Assembly (NCBI RefSeq): GCF_913063105.1
Contig: NZ_CAJXYQ010000001.1
Location: 62,001 to 126,000, forward strand
DNA: 64,000 bases
Direction: 5' to 3'
Source of the DNA: an uncultured Draconibacterium sp.
Lineage (GTDB): Bacteria; Bacteroidota; Bacteroidia; Bacteroidales; Prolixibacteraceae
Under the pieces are notes generated by a model. That model ran no database searches, had not been told where the DNA came from, and saw only the letters and a list, made by a program, of their open reading frames with translations. Both the position numbers and the translations under genes were made by a program. Shown in pieces: positions 9,540 to 18,976 of the stretch. Every line of letters starts with the position of its first letter. Position 1 is the stretch's first letter.

Positions 9540-10080
9540 TTTTCCACAATCCCCTGAAGTCGCTTAACTGATATCCGGTGGCCAAATCAGCCGGATAGAG
9601 GTGCTGAAGTTTCTGTCGTGTAGCTGTGTTTATATCGGTTTCAATATTGCCATGGCACTTTAAACATGCCGGAAGGCCAATTCGGATAGGTTTATAGTAA
9701 ACCAGGTTATTCCCCGATTGAATGAGCGTGTCAGCCACGTTTCTGGCAGAAAAAATCTCCCAAAGTTGTTTATCCTCATTAGTTTGCAGGGCATTCTCCG
9801 GATTCCTATTTTTGGCTGAGACCCTGGATATCATACAATTATAAACTTCATTCAGGCTATCAACCAGCTCACCGGCTTGCAAGTTACAAAACTCAACAGC
9901 ATATTCCGAACCTCCTTTTTGAATGGCTGCCCCTACATTTTGCAAAAGAACGGCTTGTACATCTTCGGTAATTTGTTGTCCGTTTTTTTGATACTTACTA
10001 TAGGTTTCACGATCAATATTTTTTCCGCAACTCCAACAGAAAGCGAAAAATAACAGCACAAGAATTTTAGTTTTCATCAC
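9517..10080 (-). CDS. DUF3365/Tll0287-like lipoprotein with one c-type haem site
   Basis: 187-residue lipoprotein (lipobox Cys-Trp-Ser-Cys18) with a single c-type haem motif CLKCH at 139-143. The DUF3365 (Tll0287-like) family has a PAS-like fold that carries a covalently bound haem, often as the sensing part of a receptor. Here it stands alone with no kinase or membrane helix, so it would be a membrane-anchored periplasmic or outer-membrane mono-haem protein, either a small redox carrier or a sensor subunit. It is transcribed away from the SAM riboswitch operon and towards the PUL regulator. Neither neighbour explains it. Family assignment is good; function is unknown. Confidence 0.8.
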   Translation of the reverse strand: MMKTKILVLLFFAFCWSCGKNIDRETYSKYQKNGQQITEDVQAVLLQNVGAAIQKGGSEYAVEFCNLQAGELVDSLNEVYNCMISRVSAKNRNPENALQTNEDKQLWEIFSARNVADTLIQSGNNLVYYKPIRIGLPACLKCHGNIETDINTATRQKLQHLYPADLATGYQLSDFRGLWKIEFQKNH

Positions 10081-10105
10081 AGTGTATCTTAAATTAATGT
10101 ATCAA

Positions 10106-10145
10106 TTCAGCTTTATTTGGTAATCTGCAAGTTCAGCTTTATTTG
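10106..10145 (+). promoter_or_regulatory. Candidate promoter of the SAM-riboswitch operon within a 14-bp direct repeat
   Basis: The word TTCAGCTTTATTTG occurs twice, at 10106-10119 and 10132-10145, a 26-base period. The end of the first copy supplies TTG (10117-10119). After 18 bases the second copy supplies TTTATTTG (10138-10145), one mismatch from TAnnTTTG. A start near 10150 would put the riboswitch about 50 bases into the leader. Whether the repeat has a regulatory meaning of its own is unclear. Confidence 0.4.
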
Positions 10146-10203
10146 TGAAATCACAAAATCAACTATCTTTATGCCATCAAATATTCTTTCAAAAAAGGGT
10201 GTT

Positions 10204-10306
10204 TGATTATACAGAAGAGTGGAGAGATCGGGCTCAATGAAACTCTGGCAACCTTCATCAGTTATGAAAAGGTGCCAATACCCGGCCGGTAACGGAATTA
10301 TAATTG
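10204..10306 (+). promoter_or_regulatory. SAM-I (S-box) riboswitch aptamer
   Basis: The conserved S-box core is readable: AGTGGAGAGA, GGGCTCAATGAAACTC, TGGCAACC and AAAAGGTGCCAAT occur in the right order and spacing. The P1 helix closes the element, with 10204-10211 pairing with 10299-10306 over eight pairs, two of them G-U. SAM binding normally stabilises P1 and shuts off expression. The element lies 197 bases before the first gene of a methionine operon (HcyBio, NIL-ferredoxin, UPF0280, metH, metF), exactly the expected target. Other SAM riboswitch classes do not match this core. Confidence 0.93.
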
Positions 10307-10385
10307 TAACACAATCGATGAAGAAACTGCACTACAAATTATTTTTTACCAGCTATTTGCACGGGGCAAATATGTGTATGCGCGA

Positions 10386-10425
10386 GCGGTTATAACCGCA
10401 TAACCGCATACCAAAACCGTTTTTT
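10386..10425 (+). terminator. Expression platform of the SAM riboswitch (alternative hairpins and T-run)
   Basis: A perfect 14-base palindrome GCGGTTATAACCGC (10386-10399) is followed by two further AACCG words, at 10402-10406 and 10415-10419. The last runs straight into TTTTTT. The single CGGTT arm can therefore pair with any of three AACCG partners, and only the last pairing gives a hairpin abutting the T-run. This is what an attenuator with competing folds would look like, although the stem is short. The remaining leader (10307-10385 and 10426-10502) shows no other feature. Confidence 0.5.
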
Positions 10426-10502
10426 AGTTGAATTTTTAAAAGGCAAAACCATGCCCGGAATTCGTTTTTGGGCAATGAAAAATTTGCCACGCTTGATATA
10501 TT

Positions 10503-11666
10503 ATGCCAAAAGAAAAATCTTACGAAGAAATTAATCAGAAGCTGAAGGCAGGAAAAGCAGTTGTTTTAACTGCCGAAGAAGTTGCACAACTGGCAAAAAA
10601 ACTATCGCCAGAAGAAATTGTTGAACAGGTAGACGTAGTAACAACGGCCACCTTCGGAGCCATGTGTTCGTCGGGGGCAATCATTAATTTTGGCCATGCT
10701 AACCCGCCAATACGCATGGAAAAAATAAGGTTAAACGGGGTACCCTGCTACGAAGGACTTGCTGCGGTTGATTCCTACATCGGCGCAACTGCCTGCAATC
10801 CCGACAACCCGGATTATGGTGGTGCTCATGTTATTCAGGACCTGCTTGAAGGCAAAGATGTGGTTTTGGAAGCCTGGGCCAAAGGAACCGATTGTTATCC
10901 GCGAAAGCACATAAAAACCACCATTAACATTAACTCCATTAACGAGTTTACACTTTTTAATCCGCGCAATGCCTATCAGAATTATAACGTGGCAGTAAAC
11001 ACCACCCCAACAATAAAACACACCTACATGGGAACACTGCTTCCGAATTTACGCAATGCCACTTATTCCACTTCGGGCGAGTTAAGCCCTTTATTAAACG
11101 ACCCTGATTTTAAAACCATTGGTCTGGGTACACGTATATTTTTGGGAGGCACACAAGGCTTTGTGGTATGGCCGGGAACGCAGTTTCATACCACACGCCC
11201 AAAAAACGATTTGGGAGTTCCCGTAACCAACGCAGCCACCATTGCCGTTATGGGTAACCTAAAAGAAATGTCGGCCGATTACATTCAGGCAGCATCCTAC
11301 GAGAAATATGGCGTAAGCATGTTTGTTGGCATTGGCATACCCATTCCTGTTTTAAATACTGATATTGCCAAACGGGTGTCAATCAACAACAGCCAGATTG
11401 AAACTTCGGTATTAGATTATGGAACAAATGGCACCCCAAAACTGGCTCAGGTAACCTACGAACAGCTACAATCGGGCTTTATAAAGGTAAAAGGGAAAAA
11501 AATCAGAACCGCCCCGGTAGCCAGCCTAAAAAAGGCACGTAAAATTGCCGATGAACTAAAAAAATGGTTGCAGAACGGACAATTTGAAATAAGTAAACCG
11601 GTGCAAATGTTCCCGGGCAACACCTCGTTAAATCAATTAATTGAAACGGAGGCCGACAATGATTAA
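10503..11666 (+). CDS. Homocysteine biosynthesis protein, HcyBio (DUF39) family
   Basis: 387 residues spanning the whole HcyBio/DUF39 domain. In methanogenic archaea this family, with a partner NIL-ferredoxin, makes homocysteine from aspartate semialdehyde and sulfide, avoiding acylated homoserine. The N-terminal half carries four cysteines, Cys55 (AMCSSG), Cys82 (GVPCYEG), Cys98 (TACNPD) and Cys131 (GTDCYPR). These are candidates for the persulfide chemistry proposed for the family. It is the first gene after the SAM-I riboswitch and overlaps the NIL-ferredoxin gene by 8 bases, which indicates tight coupling. Family and context are strong. Catalysis in this organism is inferred from the archaeal work. 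Confidence 0.9.
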   Translation: MPKEKSYEEINQKLKAGKAVVLTAEEVAQLAKKLSPEEIVEQVDVVTTATFGAMCSSGAIINFGHANPPIRMEKIRLNGVPCYEGLAAVDSYIGATACNPDNPDYGGAHVIQDLLEGKDVVLEAWAKGTDCYPRKHIKTTININSINEFTLFNPRNAYQNYNVAVNTTPTIKHTYMGTLLPNLRNATYSTSGELSPLLNDPDFKTIGLGTRIFLGGTQGFVVWPGTQFHTTRPKNDLGVPVTNAATIAVMGNLKEMSADYIQAASYEKYGVSMFVGIGIPIPVLNTDIAKRVSINNSQIETSVLDYGTNGTPKLAQVTYEQLQSGFIKVKGKKIRTAPVASLKKARKIADELKKWLQNGQFEISKPVQMFPGNTSLNQLIETEADND

Positions 11667-12069
11667 GAAAAGATACATCCTGAATTTCCCTCCGCAAAGC
11701 GGCGATAAAGCATTTACCTACCATTTGGTTAAAGATTACGACATCAGAATAAATATTCTGAAGGCGGAGGTATACCCCGGAAAACGCGGAAGCCTGTTGC
11801 TTGAACTGCAGGGTAAAAAAGAAAACATCGAACAAGGTGTTGAATACATTAAAAGCCATAAAATCACCTGCGAATCGCTCGATAAGCGTATTCGCTGGAA
11901 AGAGGAAAAATGTATCGACTGCGGCAACTGCTCTGCCGTTTGTTTTGCCGGGGCCCTTACAATGAACAAAGAATCGTGGAAACTGGAATTCGACAAAAGC
12001 AAATGCGTGGTTTGCGAACTTTGTATTCCGGCATGCCCGCTAAACCTTTTTGAAATTGATTTCCGTTAA
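11659..12069 (+). CDS. NIL-domain protein with two 4Fe-4S clusters (HcyBio partner)
   Basis: 136 residues. The NIL domain covers about 1-75. A ferredoxin-like half follows with two cluster motifs: Cys85-88-91-95 and Cys116-119-122-126, the latter ending in CP. I chose ATG 11659 because a strong GGAGG lies 7 bases before it and it overlaps the previous stop, as in translational coupling; a TTG 18 bases earlier is less likely. NIL-ferredoxins are the known companion of HcyBio proteins in sulfide-dependent homocysteine synthesis and are thought to supply electrons for persulfide reduction. This is the exact gene pair seen in methanogens. Confidence 0.9.
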   Translation: MIKKRYILNFPPQSGDKAFTYHLVKDYDIRINILKAEVYPGKRGSLLLELQGKKENIEQGVEYIKSHKITCESLDKRIRWKEEKCIDCGNCSAVCFAGALTMNKESWKLEFDKSKCVVCELCIPACPLNLFEIDFR

Positions 12070-12081
12070 CAACTGTAAGCT

Positions 12082-12834
12082 ATGAAGCTTTTTGAAGAAC
12101 GAACATACCGCAGCCAATTTAATACCGAGCGCTTTAAAGGCTTCGAGATAAAACATCTGGAAACCGACCTTTGGATTGGGGTTGATCCCGAGTCGTACAA
12201 AGAAGAAATGCAGGTTGTTGCCTTGGCGAAATTACAGGCCCTGCGCCAAACTTTTGATACCTACATTGAAAAAGAACCGTTTTTCAAAAAAAGCCTAAAG
12301 CCCTTTCAACCATCAGAATTTGCACCAACCGAAGCAAAAGAGATGGCGCTTGCAGCCGAACAGGCCGGCATTGGCCCTATGTCGGCGGTGGCAGGATTGT
12401 TTGCACGCAAAATTGGCGAAGAAATTTGTAAAAACTTTTCCGTGAAAGAGCTGTTAGTTGAAAACGGTGGAGATATTTACCTGCTATTGGAAAAGGAACT
12501 GGTTCTTTCTGTTTTTGCCGGTGAGTCCATTCTTTCCGAACGAATAGGATTGGTAATTTCAGCGGGTGAAGGAAGCTTTGGCATTTGCACATCAGCCGGA
12601 ACTGTTGGCCCGTCGTTAAGTTACGGAAAAGCGGATGCTGTAGTAGTAGTTTGCAACGACATACTGCTTGCCGATGCGTTGGCAACTGCACTGGGCAACA
12701 AAGTTAAAACGCCCGACCATGTGGAGAAAGTGATTAAACAAGCCGAAAATTACTCTGCTATACAGTCCTTGCTTATTATTTGCGAAGACAAAATCGGGAT
12801 TAAGGGGGAGAACGAAATACGAATATTGAAATGA
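12082..12834 (+). CDS. UPF0280 family protein, probable sulfide-assimilation partner
   Basis: 250 residues of the UPF0280 (COG2122) family, related in fold to the ApbE-type flavin transferase group. Recognisable features are the Gly-rich stretches [11 protein letters not shown] and VENGGDIYL, and a C-terminal [12 protein letters not shown] region. In Methanosarcina a member of this family improves sulfide use for cysteine and homocysteine synthesis. Here it is third in the SAM-riboswitch operon, 12 bases after the NIL-ferredoxin, supporting the same job. Its exact chemistry is unsettled. No signal peptide is present, so it should be cytoplasmic. Confidence 0.85.
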   Translation: MKLFEERTYRSQFNTERFKGFEIKHLETDLWIGVDPESYKEEMQVVALAKLQALRQTFDTYIEKEPFFKKSLKPFQPSEFAPTEAKEMALAAEQAGIGPMSAVAGLFARKIGEEICKNFSVKELLVENGGDIYLLLEKELVLSVFAGESILSERIGLVISAGEGSFGICTSAGTVGPSLSYGKADAVVVVCNDILLADALATALGNKVKTPDHVEKVIKQAENYSAIQSLLIICEDKIGIKGENEIRILK

Positions 12835-12910
12835 AAGGAAAGGCCCCCTGAGTCACCTCAAGGGAAGATCAGACAAAACAACAGTTACGAAGAAATTGAA
12901 AGAGAGAAAA

Positions 12911-15900
12911 ATGAGTTTAAAAAAAGACATACGTAAAGAATTAGAGAAAAGGGTTTTGGTATTGGATGGTGCAATGGGATCACTCATTCAGGGCTATAAA
13001 CTGGAGGAGAACGATTACCGGGGAGAACTGTTGAAAAATCACGCTGACGACCAAAAAGGTAATAACGACATGCTTTCGCTTACCCGCCCTGATGTGATTG
13101 CCGAAATTCACGAAGAATACCTAAAAGCCGGTGCCGATATAATTTGCACCAATACCTTTAATGCTACAAGTATTTCGCAGGCCGACTACAACACCGAAGC
13201 CTACGTTTATGAAATGAATAAAGCATCGGCAGCAATAGGCCGCGAGCTAGCCGATAAATATACCGAGGCAAACCCTGCCAAACCGCGTTTTGTTGCCGGA
13301 TCAATTGGGCCTACCAACAAAACACTGTCCCTATCGCCCGATGTAAACGACCCCGGCTACCGGGCCATTACTTTCGACGAAGTAAAAAATGCTTACCGCG
13401 AACAAGCCGAGGCCTTGCTGGATGGTGGTGCCGACCTGTTTCTGATTGAAACTATTTTTGACACACTTAACAGCAAAGCCGCCATTTTTGCCATTGAAGA
13501 AGTGTTGGAAGCAAGAGGCGAAAACATTCCGGTAATGATATCGGGAACCATTACCGACGCCAGCGGACGCACACTGTCGGGACAAACCTTAGAGGCCTTT
13601 CTGAATTCAGTTTCTCACATCAACCTGTTAAGTATTGGTTTAAACTGTTCGCTGGGTGCTACCGATTTAGAGCCCTACATCAAAGAACTGGCCGGAAAAG
13701 CACCTTTTCATATCAGTGCACACCCCAATGCCGGCCTGCCCAACCAATTTGGCGAGTACGACGAAACACCGGAAATTATGGCCGGGCACATTAAACACTA
13801 TCTCGACAATAACTATGTAAATATTATTGGAGGTTGTTGCGGCACCACACCGGCACACATAAAAGCCTTTGCCGATATGGCAAGCAAAGCAGCACCACAT
13901 CACATTCAACAGGCATCCACCTACACTAAACTTAGTGGATTAGAGCCGGTTACTATCACTGAAAATACCAACTTTCTGAATATTGGTGAACGTTGTAATG
14001 TAGCCGGATCGCGTAAATTTGCCCGTTTAATCAGCGAAGAAAAATACGAAGAAGCGCTGTCAATTGCCCGCAACCAGGTTGAAAGCGGAGCACAGGTAAT
14101 CGACGTAAATATGGATGACGCCATGCTGGACGCCGAAAAAGAAATGGTAACCTTCCTTAACCTGATAATGGCCGAGCCCGATATCGCCCGACTTCCGATA
14201 ATGATCGATTCATCAAAATGGCATGTAATTGAAGCCGGGTTGAAATGCTTGCAGGGAAAAGCCATTGTAAACTCCATTAGTTTAAAAGAAGGCGAAGCAG
14301 TTTTTATTGAACAGGCACAAAAAATTAAACGTTACGGTGCAGCAGTTATCGTTATGGCTTTTGACGAAAAAGGCCAGGCCGACAATACTGAACGACGCAA
14401 AGAAATTTGTAGCCGCGCCTACAAAATACTTACCGAGCAGGTAAAACTGCCTGCACAAGATATTATTTTCGACCCCAACGTACTTACCATTGGCACCGGT
14501 ATTGAAGAGCACAACGCTTATGCGGTTTCATTTATCGAATCGGTAAAATGGATAAAACAAAACCTGCCCCTTGCAAAGGTTAGCGCCGGAGTAAGTAATG
14601 TTTCGTTTGCATTTCGCGGTAACAATGTGGTACGCGAGGCTATGCATTCGGTTTTCCTTTTTCATGCCATAAATGCCGGACTGGATATGGGAATTGTAAA
14701 CCCCGGAATGCTTCAAATTTACGATGAAATACCGAAAGACCTGCTTGAAAAAATTGAAGACCTGGTACTAAACCGCAAACCCGACGCTACCGAACGTTTA
14801 CTCGAGTTTGCCGAAAACCTGAAATCATCAGCAAAAAAAGAGGAGATAAAAGACCAATGGCGAGAACTTACGCTAGAAAAACGCATTGAACATTCGCTGG
14901 TAAAAGGCCTTCCCGAGTTTGTCGACCAGGATATGGCTGAAGCTATTGAAAAATACTCGCCTGCATTAACCATTATTGAAGGTCCGCTAATGGACGGCAT
15001 GAATGTGGTTGGCGAACTTTTTGGCTCCGGAAAAATGTTTCTGCCACAGGTAATTAAATCGGCACGGGTAATGAAAAAAGCGGTAGCCTATCTGCTGCCA
15101 TATATTGAAGCCGATAAAGCAAAATATAAAAACAGTACTTCGCAGAAAAAAGTGCTGATGGCTACTGTAAAAGGCGATGTGCACGACATTGGGAAAAATA
15201 TTGTTGGGGTAGTTTTAGCCTGTAACAACTACGAGATTATTGATTTGGGCGTGATGGTACCCACCGAAAAAATACTTGATGAAGCCATTAAAAATGAGGT
15301 AGACGTTATTGGATTGAGTGGATTAATTACCCCTTCGCTGGAAATTATGGTTGACATTGCCAAAGAAATGGAACGCCGAAAAATGACTATTCCGGTGATG
15401 ATTGGCGGGGCAACCACCTCGAAAATTCATACGGCAGTAAAAATTGCACCCGAATATTCAGCTCCGGTGGTTCATGTAAAAGATGCATCGCTGGCTGTTA
15501 ATGTGGTTGCCAACCTGGTAGCAAAAAACGAATCGTTTATCAAAAACCTTGATGCGGAGTATGAACAAATCAGAGCGTTTCAGGGAAAACGAAAGGAAAA
15601 AGCATACTTAACACTTGCCGAGGCTCGTTCAAATAAGTTCAAAATTGATTGGAACAATACACCTATTTATAAACCAAATTTCACAGGAGTTAAGCACTTA
15701 ATCGATTTTCCGCTTGAGGAGTTGAGAAACTATATTGATTGGACTTTCTTTTTTATTACCTGGGGATTAAAAGGCCATTATCCGCAAATTTTAGCAGACG
15801 AAAAACAGGGCGAAGAAGCCAAAAAACTGTTTAAAGAGGCCAATGAGTTTTTGGATGAAATAATTGAAAAGAAAATGCTGCAGGCTAATGCCGCATTCGG

Positions 15901-16579
15901 AATTTGGCCGGCTCTGGCTGATGGCGACGACGTTGTGCTTTTCGGTGATGAAGCCTGCCAACAAGAAATCGGGCGTTTCTACCACCTTCGTCAGCAAGAG
16001 AAGAAAAAGCAAGGTGTAGCCAATTTTTGCTTATCCGATTTTGTTGCCCCAAAAGAATCGGGCAAAGTAGATTACTGTGGAGGGTTTGCCACCACAGCAG
16101 GCATTGGCATTGAAAAATGGACCAAAAAGTTCCGCGAAGAAAACAACGATTACAAAGCCATTATGGTTGAAGCCCTGGCCGATAGGTTAAGCGAAGCTTT
16201 TGCCGAGCTGCTGCATTTTGAAATTCGAAAGAATTACTGGGGCTATGTTCCGGACGAGCAACTTTCGCTGGAAGAAATGCTGAAAATAAAATACCAGGGT
16301 ATTCGCCCGGCACTGGGTTACCCGGCTTGCCCTGAACACTCTGAAAAAGAAAACCTTTTTAAATTAATTAAGGCAGAGGAAATTGGCATTTCGCTAACCG
16401 AACATTTTGCCATGTATCCCAATGCTTCTGTTTCGGGGCAATATTTTGTGCACCCCGAGTCGAGGTATTTTAGCCTCGAAAAGGTGGGTAAAGACCAGGT
16501 GGAAGATTATGCCAACCGAAAAAATGAATCGATTGAATTTGTTGAGAAGTTTTTATCCATTAACCTGAATTATAAATAA
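12911..16579 (+). CDS. metH: Cobalamin-dependent methionine synthase
   Basis: 1222 residues, full length for MetH, which methylates homocysteine using methyltetrahydrofolate and B12. Domains in order: homocysteine-binding barrel (1-320, zinc ligands in GLNCSLG and GGCCGTT), pterin-binding barrel (about 345-620, starting near [11 protein letters not shown]), cobalamin cap and Rossmann domain (about 640-880), and the SAM-dependent reactivation domain (about 900-1222). His758 in GDVHDIGKN is the lower cobalt ligand. I start at ATG 12911, preceded by AGAGAG; a TTG 15 bases earlier is possible. It receives homocysteine from the upstream trio and is followed by metF. Confidence 0.97.
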   Translation: MSLKKDIRKELEKRVLVLDGAMGSLIQGYKLEENDYRGELLKNHADDQKGNNDMLSLTRPDVIAEIHEEYLKAGADIICTNTFNATSISQADYNTEAYVYEMNKASAAIGRELADKYTEANPAKPRFVAGSIGPTNKTLSLSPDVNDPGYRAITFDEVKNAYREQAEALLDGGADLFLIETIFDTLNSKAAIFAIEEVLEARGENIPVMISGTITDASGRTLSGQTLEAFLNSVSHINLLSIGLNCSLGATDLEPYIKELAGKAPFHISAHPNAGLPNQFGEYDETPEIMAGHIKHYLDNNYVNIIGGCCGTTPAHIKAFADMASKAAPHHIQQASTYTKLSGLEPVTITENTNFLNIGERCNVAGSRKFARLISEEKYEEALSIARNQVESGAQVIDVNMDDAMLDAEKEMVTFLNLIMAEPDIARLPIMIDSSKWHVIEAGLKCLQGKAIVNSISLKEGEAVFIEQAQKIKRYGAAVIVMAFDEKGQADNTERRKEICSRAYKILTEQVKLPAQDIIFDPNVLTIGTGIEEHNAYAVSFIESVKWIKQNLPLAKVSAGVSNVSFAFRGNNVVREAMHSVFLFHAINAGLDMGIVNPGMLQIYDEIPKDLLEKIEDLVLNRKPDATERLLEFAENLKSSAKKEEIKDQWRELTLEKRIEHSLVKGLPEFVDQDMAEAIEKYSPALTIIEGPLMDGMNVVGELFGSGKMFLPQVIKSARVMKKAVAYLLPYIEADKAKYKNSTSQKKVLMATVKGDVHDIGKNIVGVVLACNNYEIIDLGVMVPTEKILDEAIKNEVDVIGLSGLITPSLEIMVDIAKEMERRKMTIPVMIGGATTSKIHTAVKIAPEYSAPVVHVKDASLAVNVVANLVAKNESFIKNLDAEYEQIRAFQGKRKEKAYLTLAEARSNKFKIDWNNTPIYKPNFTGVKHLIDFPLEELRNYIDWTFFFITWGLKGHYPQILADEKQGEEAKKLFKEANEFLDEIIEKKMLQANAAFGIWPALADGDDVVLFGDEACQQEIGRFYHLRQQEKKKQGVANFCLSDFVAPKESGKVDYCGGFATTAGIGIEKWTKKFREENNDYKAIMVEALADRLSEAFAELLHFEIRKNYWGYVPDEQLSLEEMLKIKYQGIRPALGYPACPEHSEKENLFKLIKAEEIGISLTEHFAMYPNASVSGQYFVHPESRYFSLEKVGKDQVEDYANRKNESIEFVEKFLSINLNYK

Positions 16580-16735
16580 AGCCAAAACAAGCATTAAACA
16601 GAGTATCGAACCCTGTATGCCCGGCGTAAATTATATCAATTCATTAAAAAAACACGGATTGAAGCGGTATTTATACGGCCAAACCAACGAACAGGTTCGA
16701 ATTTGTTAAATTTGTTGTTGTAAAACAGACTACAG

Positions 16736-17689
16736 ATGAAAGTTATTGATACCATAAACCAGGCAAAAAAAACGGTATTCTCTTTTGAGTTGCTTCCGCC
16801 ATTAAAAGGAAACGATGTATCGCGTTTACACCGTACCATCGAGAGTTTAACCGAATTTGATCCGAAATACATTAACATTACCACCCACCGCGACGAGGTG
16901 GAGTTCAAGGAACTTCCCAACGGTAAAATCGAAAAACGTACGGTTCGTAAACGCCCGGGAACAGTTGCCGTTGCTGCAGCCATACAGCACAAGTACGGAA
17001 TACCCGTGGTGCCTCATATTTTATGTGGTGGCTTTACTCGCAGCGAAACAGAACACGTTTTAATCGACCTTAATTTTCTGGGGATCAACAATGTTTTGGC
17101 CCTGCGTGGTGACGGATTAAAAGGACAACATGTTTTTCAGCCTACACCGGGAGGAAATGCCAATGCCAACGAGCTGGTTAAGCAGATTAAAGACCTGGGC
17201 AAAGGAAAATACCTGGAAGAGGACCTGAAAAACAACTCGCCACTTGACTTCTGCATTGGAGTTGCAGCTTATCCTGAAAAGCATTTCGAATCGCCTAACA
17301 TGGAGCAGGACATGCTTTACCTGAAACAAAAAGTGGATGAGGGTGCCGATTATATTGTAACGCAAATGTTTTTTGATAACCAGGTATACTACAACTTTGT
17401 AAACAGGTGCCGCGAAATGGGAATTACCGTTCCCATTATTCCGGGTATTAAACCCATTAACCTGAAAAACCAGCTTACTGTGCTGCCTAAAATTTTCAGT
17501 ATCGACCTGCCACAAGATTTATCAAAAGAACTGGCAAAGTGCAAAAATAACGACGATGCCAGACGTGTTGGTACCGAGTGGGCCATTTATCAATCGAAAG
17601 ATTTGGTGGCCAACAATGTTCCTTCGTTGCACATTTACACCTACGGTATTTCCGACAATGTAAGCGAAATTATTAAGGCTGCGTTTTAA
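16736..17689 (+). CDS. metF: 5,10-Methylenetetrahydrofolate reductase
   Basis: 317 residues with the MetF barrel pattern: FSFELLPPLKG at the N-terminus, ITTHRDEVEF, then LRGDG (about residue 122) and DYIVTQMFFDNQ (about 205). The enzyme reduces methylene-THF to the methyl-THF used by MetH, so its place just after metH completes methyl supply in the operon. The 156-base gap from metH contains a TAAATTTG word (16707-16714) but no matching upstream TTG. A secondary promoter is therefore possible but weak. The gene ends at a clear terminator. Confidence 0.96.
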   Translation: MKVIDTINQAKKTVFSFELLPPLKGNDVSRLHRTIESLTEFDPKYINITTHRDEVEFKELPNGKIEKRTVRKRPGTVAVAAAIQHKYGIPVVPHILCGGFTRSETEHVLIDLNFLGINNVLALRGDGLKGQHVFQPTPGGNANANELVKQIKDLGKGKYLEEDLKNNSPLDFCIGVAAYPEKHFESPNMEQDMLYLKQKVDEGADYIVTQMFFDNQVYYNFVNRCREMGITVPIIPGIKPINLKNQLTVLPKIFSIDLPQDLSKELAKCKNNDDARRVGTEWAIYQSKDLVANNVPSLHIYTYGISDNVSEIIKAAF

Positions 17690-17716
17690 AGCACAAACAA
17701 TACAAGTAAAAAATTA

Positions 17717-17751
17717 GGCTGGAAGTTTTCATTTTCCAGCCTTATTTTTTT
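17717..17751. terminator. Bidirectional terminator between metF and the DUF4837 gene
   Basis: Stem GGCTGGAA (17717-17724) pairs with TTCCAGCC (17734-17741) around a 9-base loop. It is followed on the plus strand by TTATTTTTTTA and on the minus strand by TAATTTTTTAC. It serves two converging genes. Confidence 0.85.
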
Positions 17752-17773
17752 ATTCCGGAAGAAGGAATCCAAT

Positions 17774-18817
17774 TTATCCTTCTACCTGTATTTCAACATC
17801 TTGCTGATTCAATTTGTCGTTATCGGCCTGGTTATTTTGTTTAAGCGAATAAATCATCGCTTCTACCTGGCGCAAAAAATTACGTTTGTCTTTGCTGGGC
17901 GCATAAACAAAGCCAAAGGCATTAATAACGCGTTGGTTTGAGGCATCCAACTCTGAAAGGGCAATGTAAGGCCCTCCCATAAAATCATTTTCAACCCGCC
18001 AAAGGCCACGCATTTCGGCAGCGTAATTTCCGTTGTGTTTCAACACATTAAATATCTGGTCGATACGTTTTTCGGTTGTCATATAACTGCCTTCGGTTGG
18101 ACCAGGAACATATTTTTTTAATAAACTGTCGCGTATTGGCAACTGATAATCAACAGTAAATGCACTATCCGAAACATAAGGGTAGGTGTATACAACAATT
18201 CCCTGAATAATGTCGGGCGTATCATACTGCACCCAAATAAAATCTTTTTGTTTTTCCATTATTCTAAATCCCGGAGGAACCTGCATGGTTATTCCCAGTT
18301 CTGTATTTAGAGTATTGAATACAGCTTTTTCGTATACCTTTCGGTAATTCATTGTAATGCGTTCTTTCTCGGCAGCAACAAAATACGATAAGATTTTATC
18401 CTTGTTTTCCTCAAAAATCTGCACAAACTCGTCGGCAGTTTTTGCAGTAATAAGTACGGTTGCCTGCGGATAAGCCCATACGTCATCGGTAAAACTTATT
18501 CCCGATTTTTCAGTATTTGCAGATATACTGGTGCGTACAATGTTTCGTGCGGTTTTAAAAATATCTTTAAATGCGGCATGAGGGATATCAATCAAGTCGA
18601 ACATCGGTTCATCCTGTGGTAATCCGGCATGAGACTGTGCCAGTGTTTCGCGCATAATTTTTCCGGGCTCAGCCTCCCACGATTCTTTCGAAACAATGAC
18701 CACCATTTCTCCGGCTTTTCCGGTAATGTTGGTATACATTTGAGTTGAATCGGCTCCGCACGACAACAGAATTGTGGCAGCAAAAACTAGTAAAACGAGG
18801 TGGTTAAATGTTTTCAT
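17774..18817 (-). CDS. DUF4837 family lipoprotein
   Basis: 347 residues from the ATG at 18817, which gives a proper lipoprotein signal with lipobox Leu-Ser-Cys followed by GAD. An in-frame Met 20 codons upstream would put a charged tail in front of the signal and is unlikely. DUF4837 is a Bacteroidota-specific family of unknown function. The visible body alternates strands and helices, with AGEMVVIVSKESWE near the N-terminus and VPPGFRIMEKQKDFIWVQYD in the middle. It lies in its own transcription unit between the tatA terminator and the terminator shared with metF. Nothing around it indicates its role. Confidence 0.85.
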   Translation of the reverse strand: MKTFNHLVLLVFAATILLSCGADSTQMYTNITGKAGEMVVIVSKESWEAEPGKIMRETLAQSHAGLPQDEPMFDLIDIPHAAFKDIFKTARNIVRTSISANTEKSGISFTDDVWAYPQATVLITAKTADEFVQIFEENKDKILSYFVAAEKERITMNYRKVYEKAVFNTLNTELGITMQVPPGFRIMEKQKDFIWVQYDTPDIIQGIVVYTYPYVSDSAFTVDYQLPIRDSLLKKYVPGPTEGSYMTTEKRIDQIFNVLKHNGNYAAEMRGLWRVENDFMGGPYIALSELDASNQRVINAFGFVYAPSKDKRNFLRQVEAMIYSLKQNNQADNDKLNQQDVEIQVEG

Positions 18818-18917
18818 ATTATCAGCTTTTTTTTTTGGATTTTCCGCACCATCAACAAAAACCTTACCATATTGCAATAAAACAAATTACCCAAAGCAAT
18901 AACCAGCCTGAGGTAGT

Positions 18918-18954
18918 ACAAAAAATCCCGTCGCTGCATTACAGAACGGGATTT
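18918..18954 (-). terminator. Terminator after tatA
   Basis: Stem ACGGGATTT/AAATCCCGT (18923-18931 with 18946-18954) has a T-run on the minus strand. It closes the M23-dxr-rseP-tatA group. Confidence 0.8.
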
Positions 18955-18976
18955 GTAATATCTGGTACGATATTAA

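Noticed and set aside
16690-16715. tRNA-like GGTTCGAATTT word between metH and metF
   Set aside because: No acceptor or anticodon stem can be formed around it.
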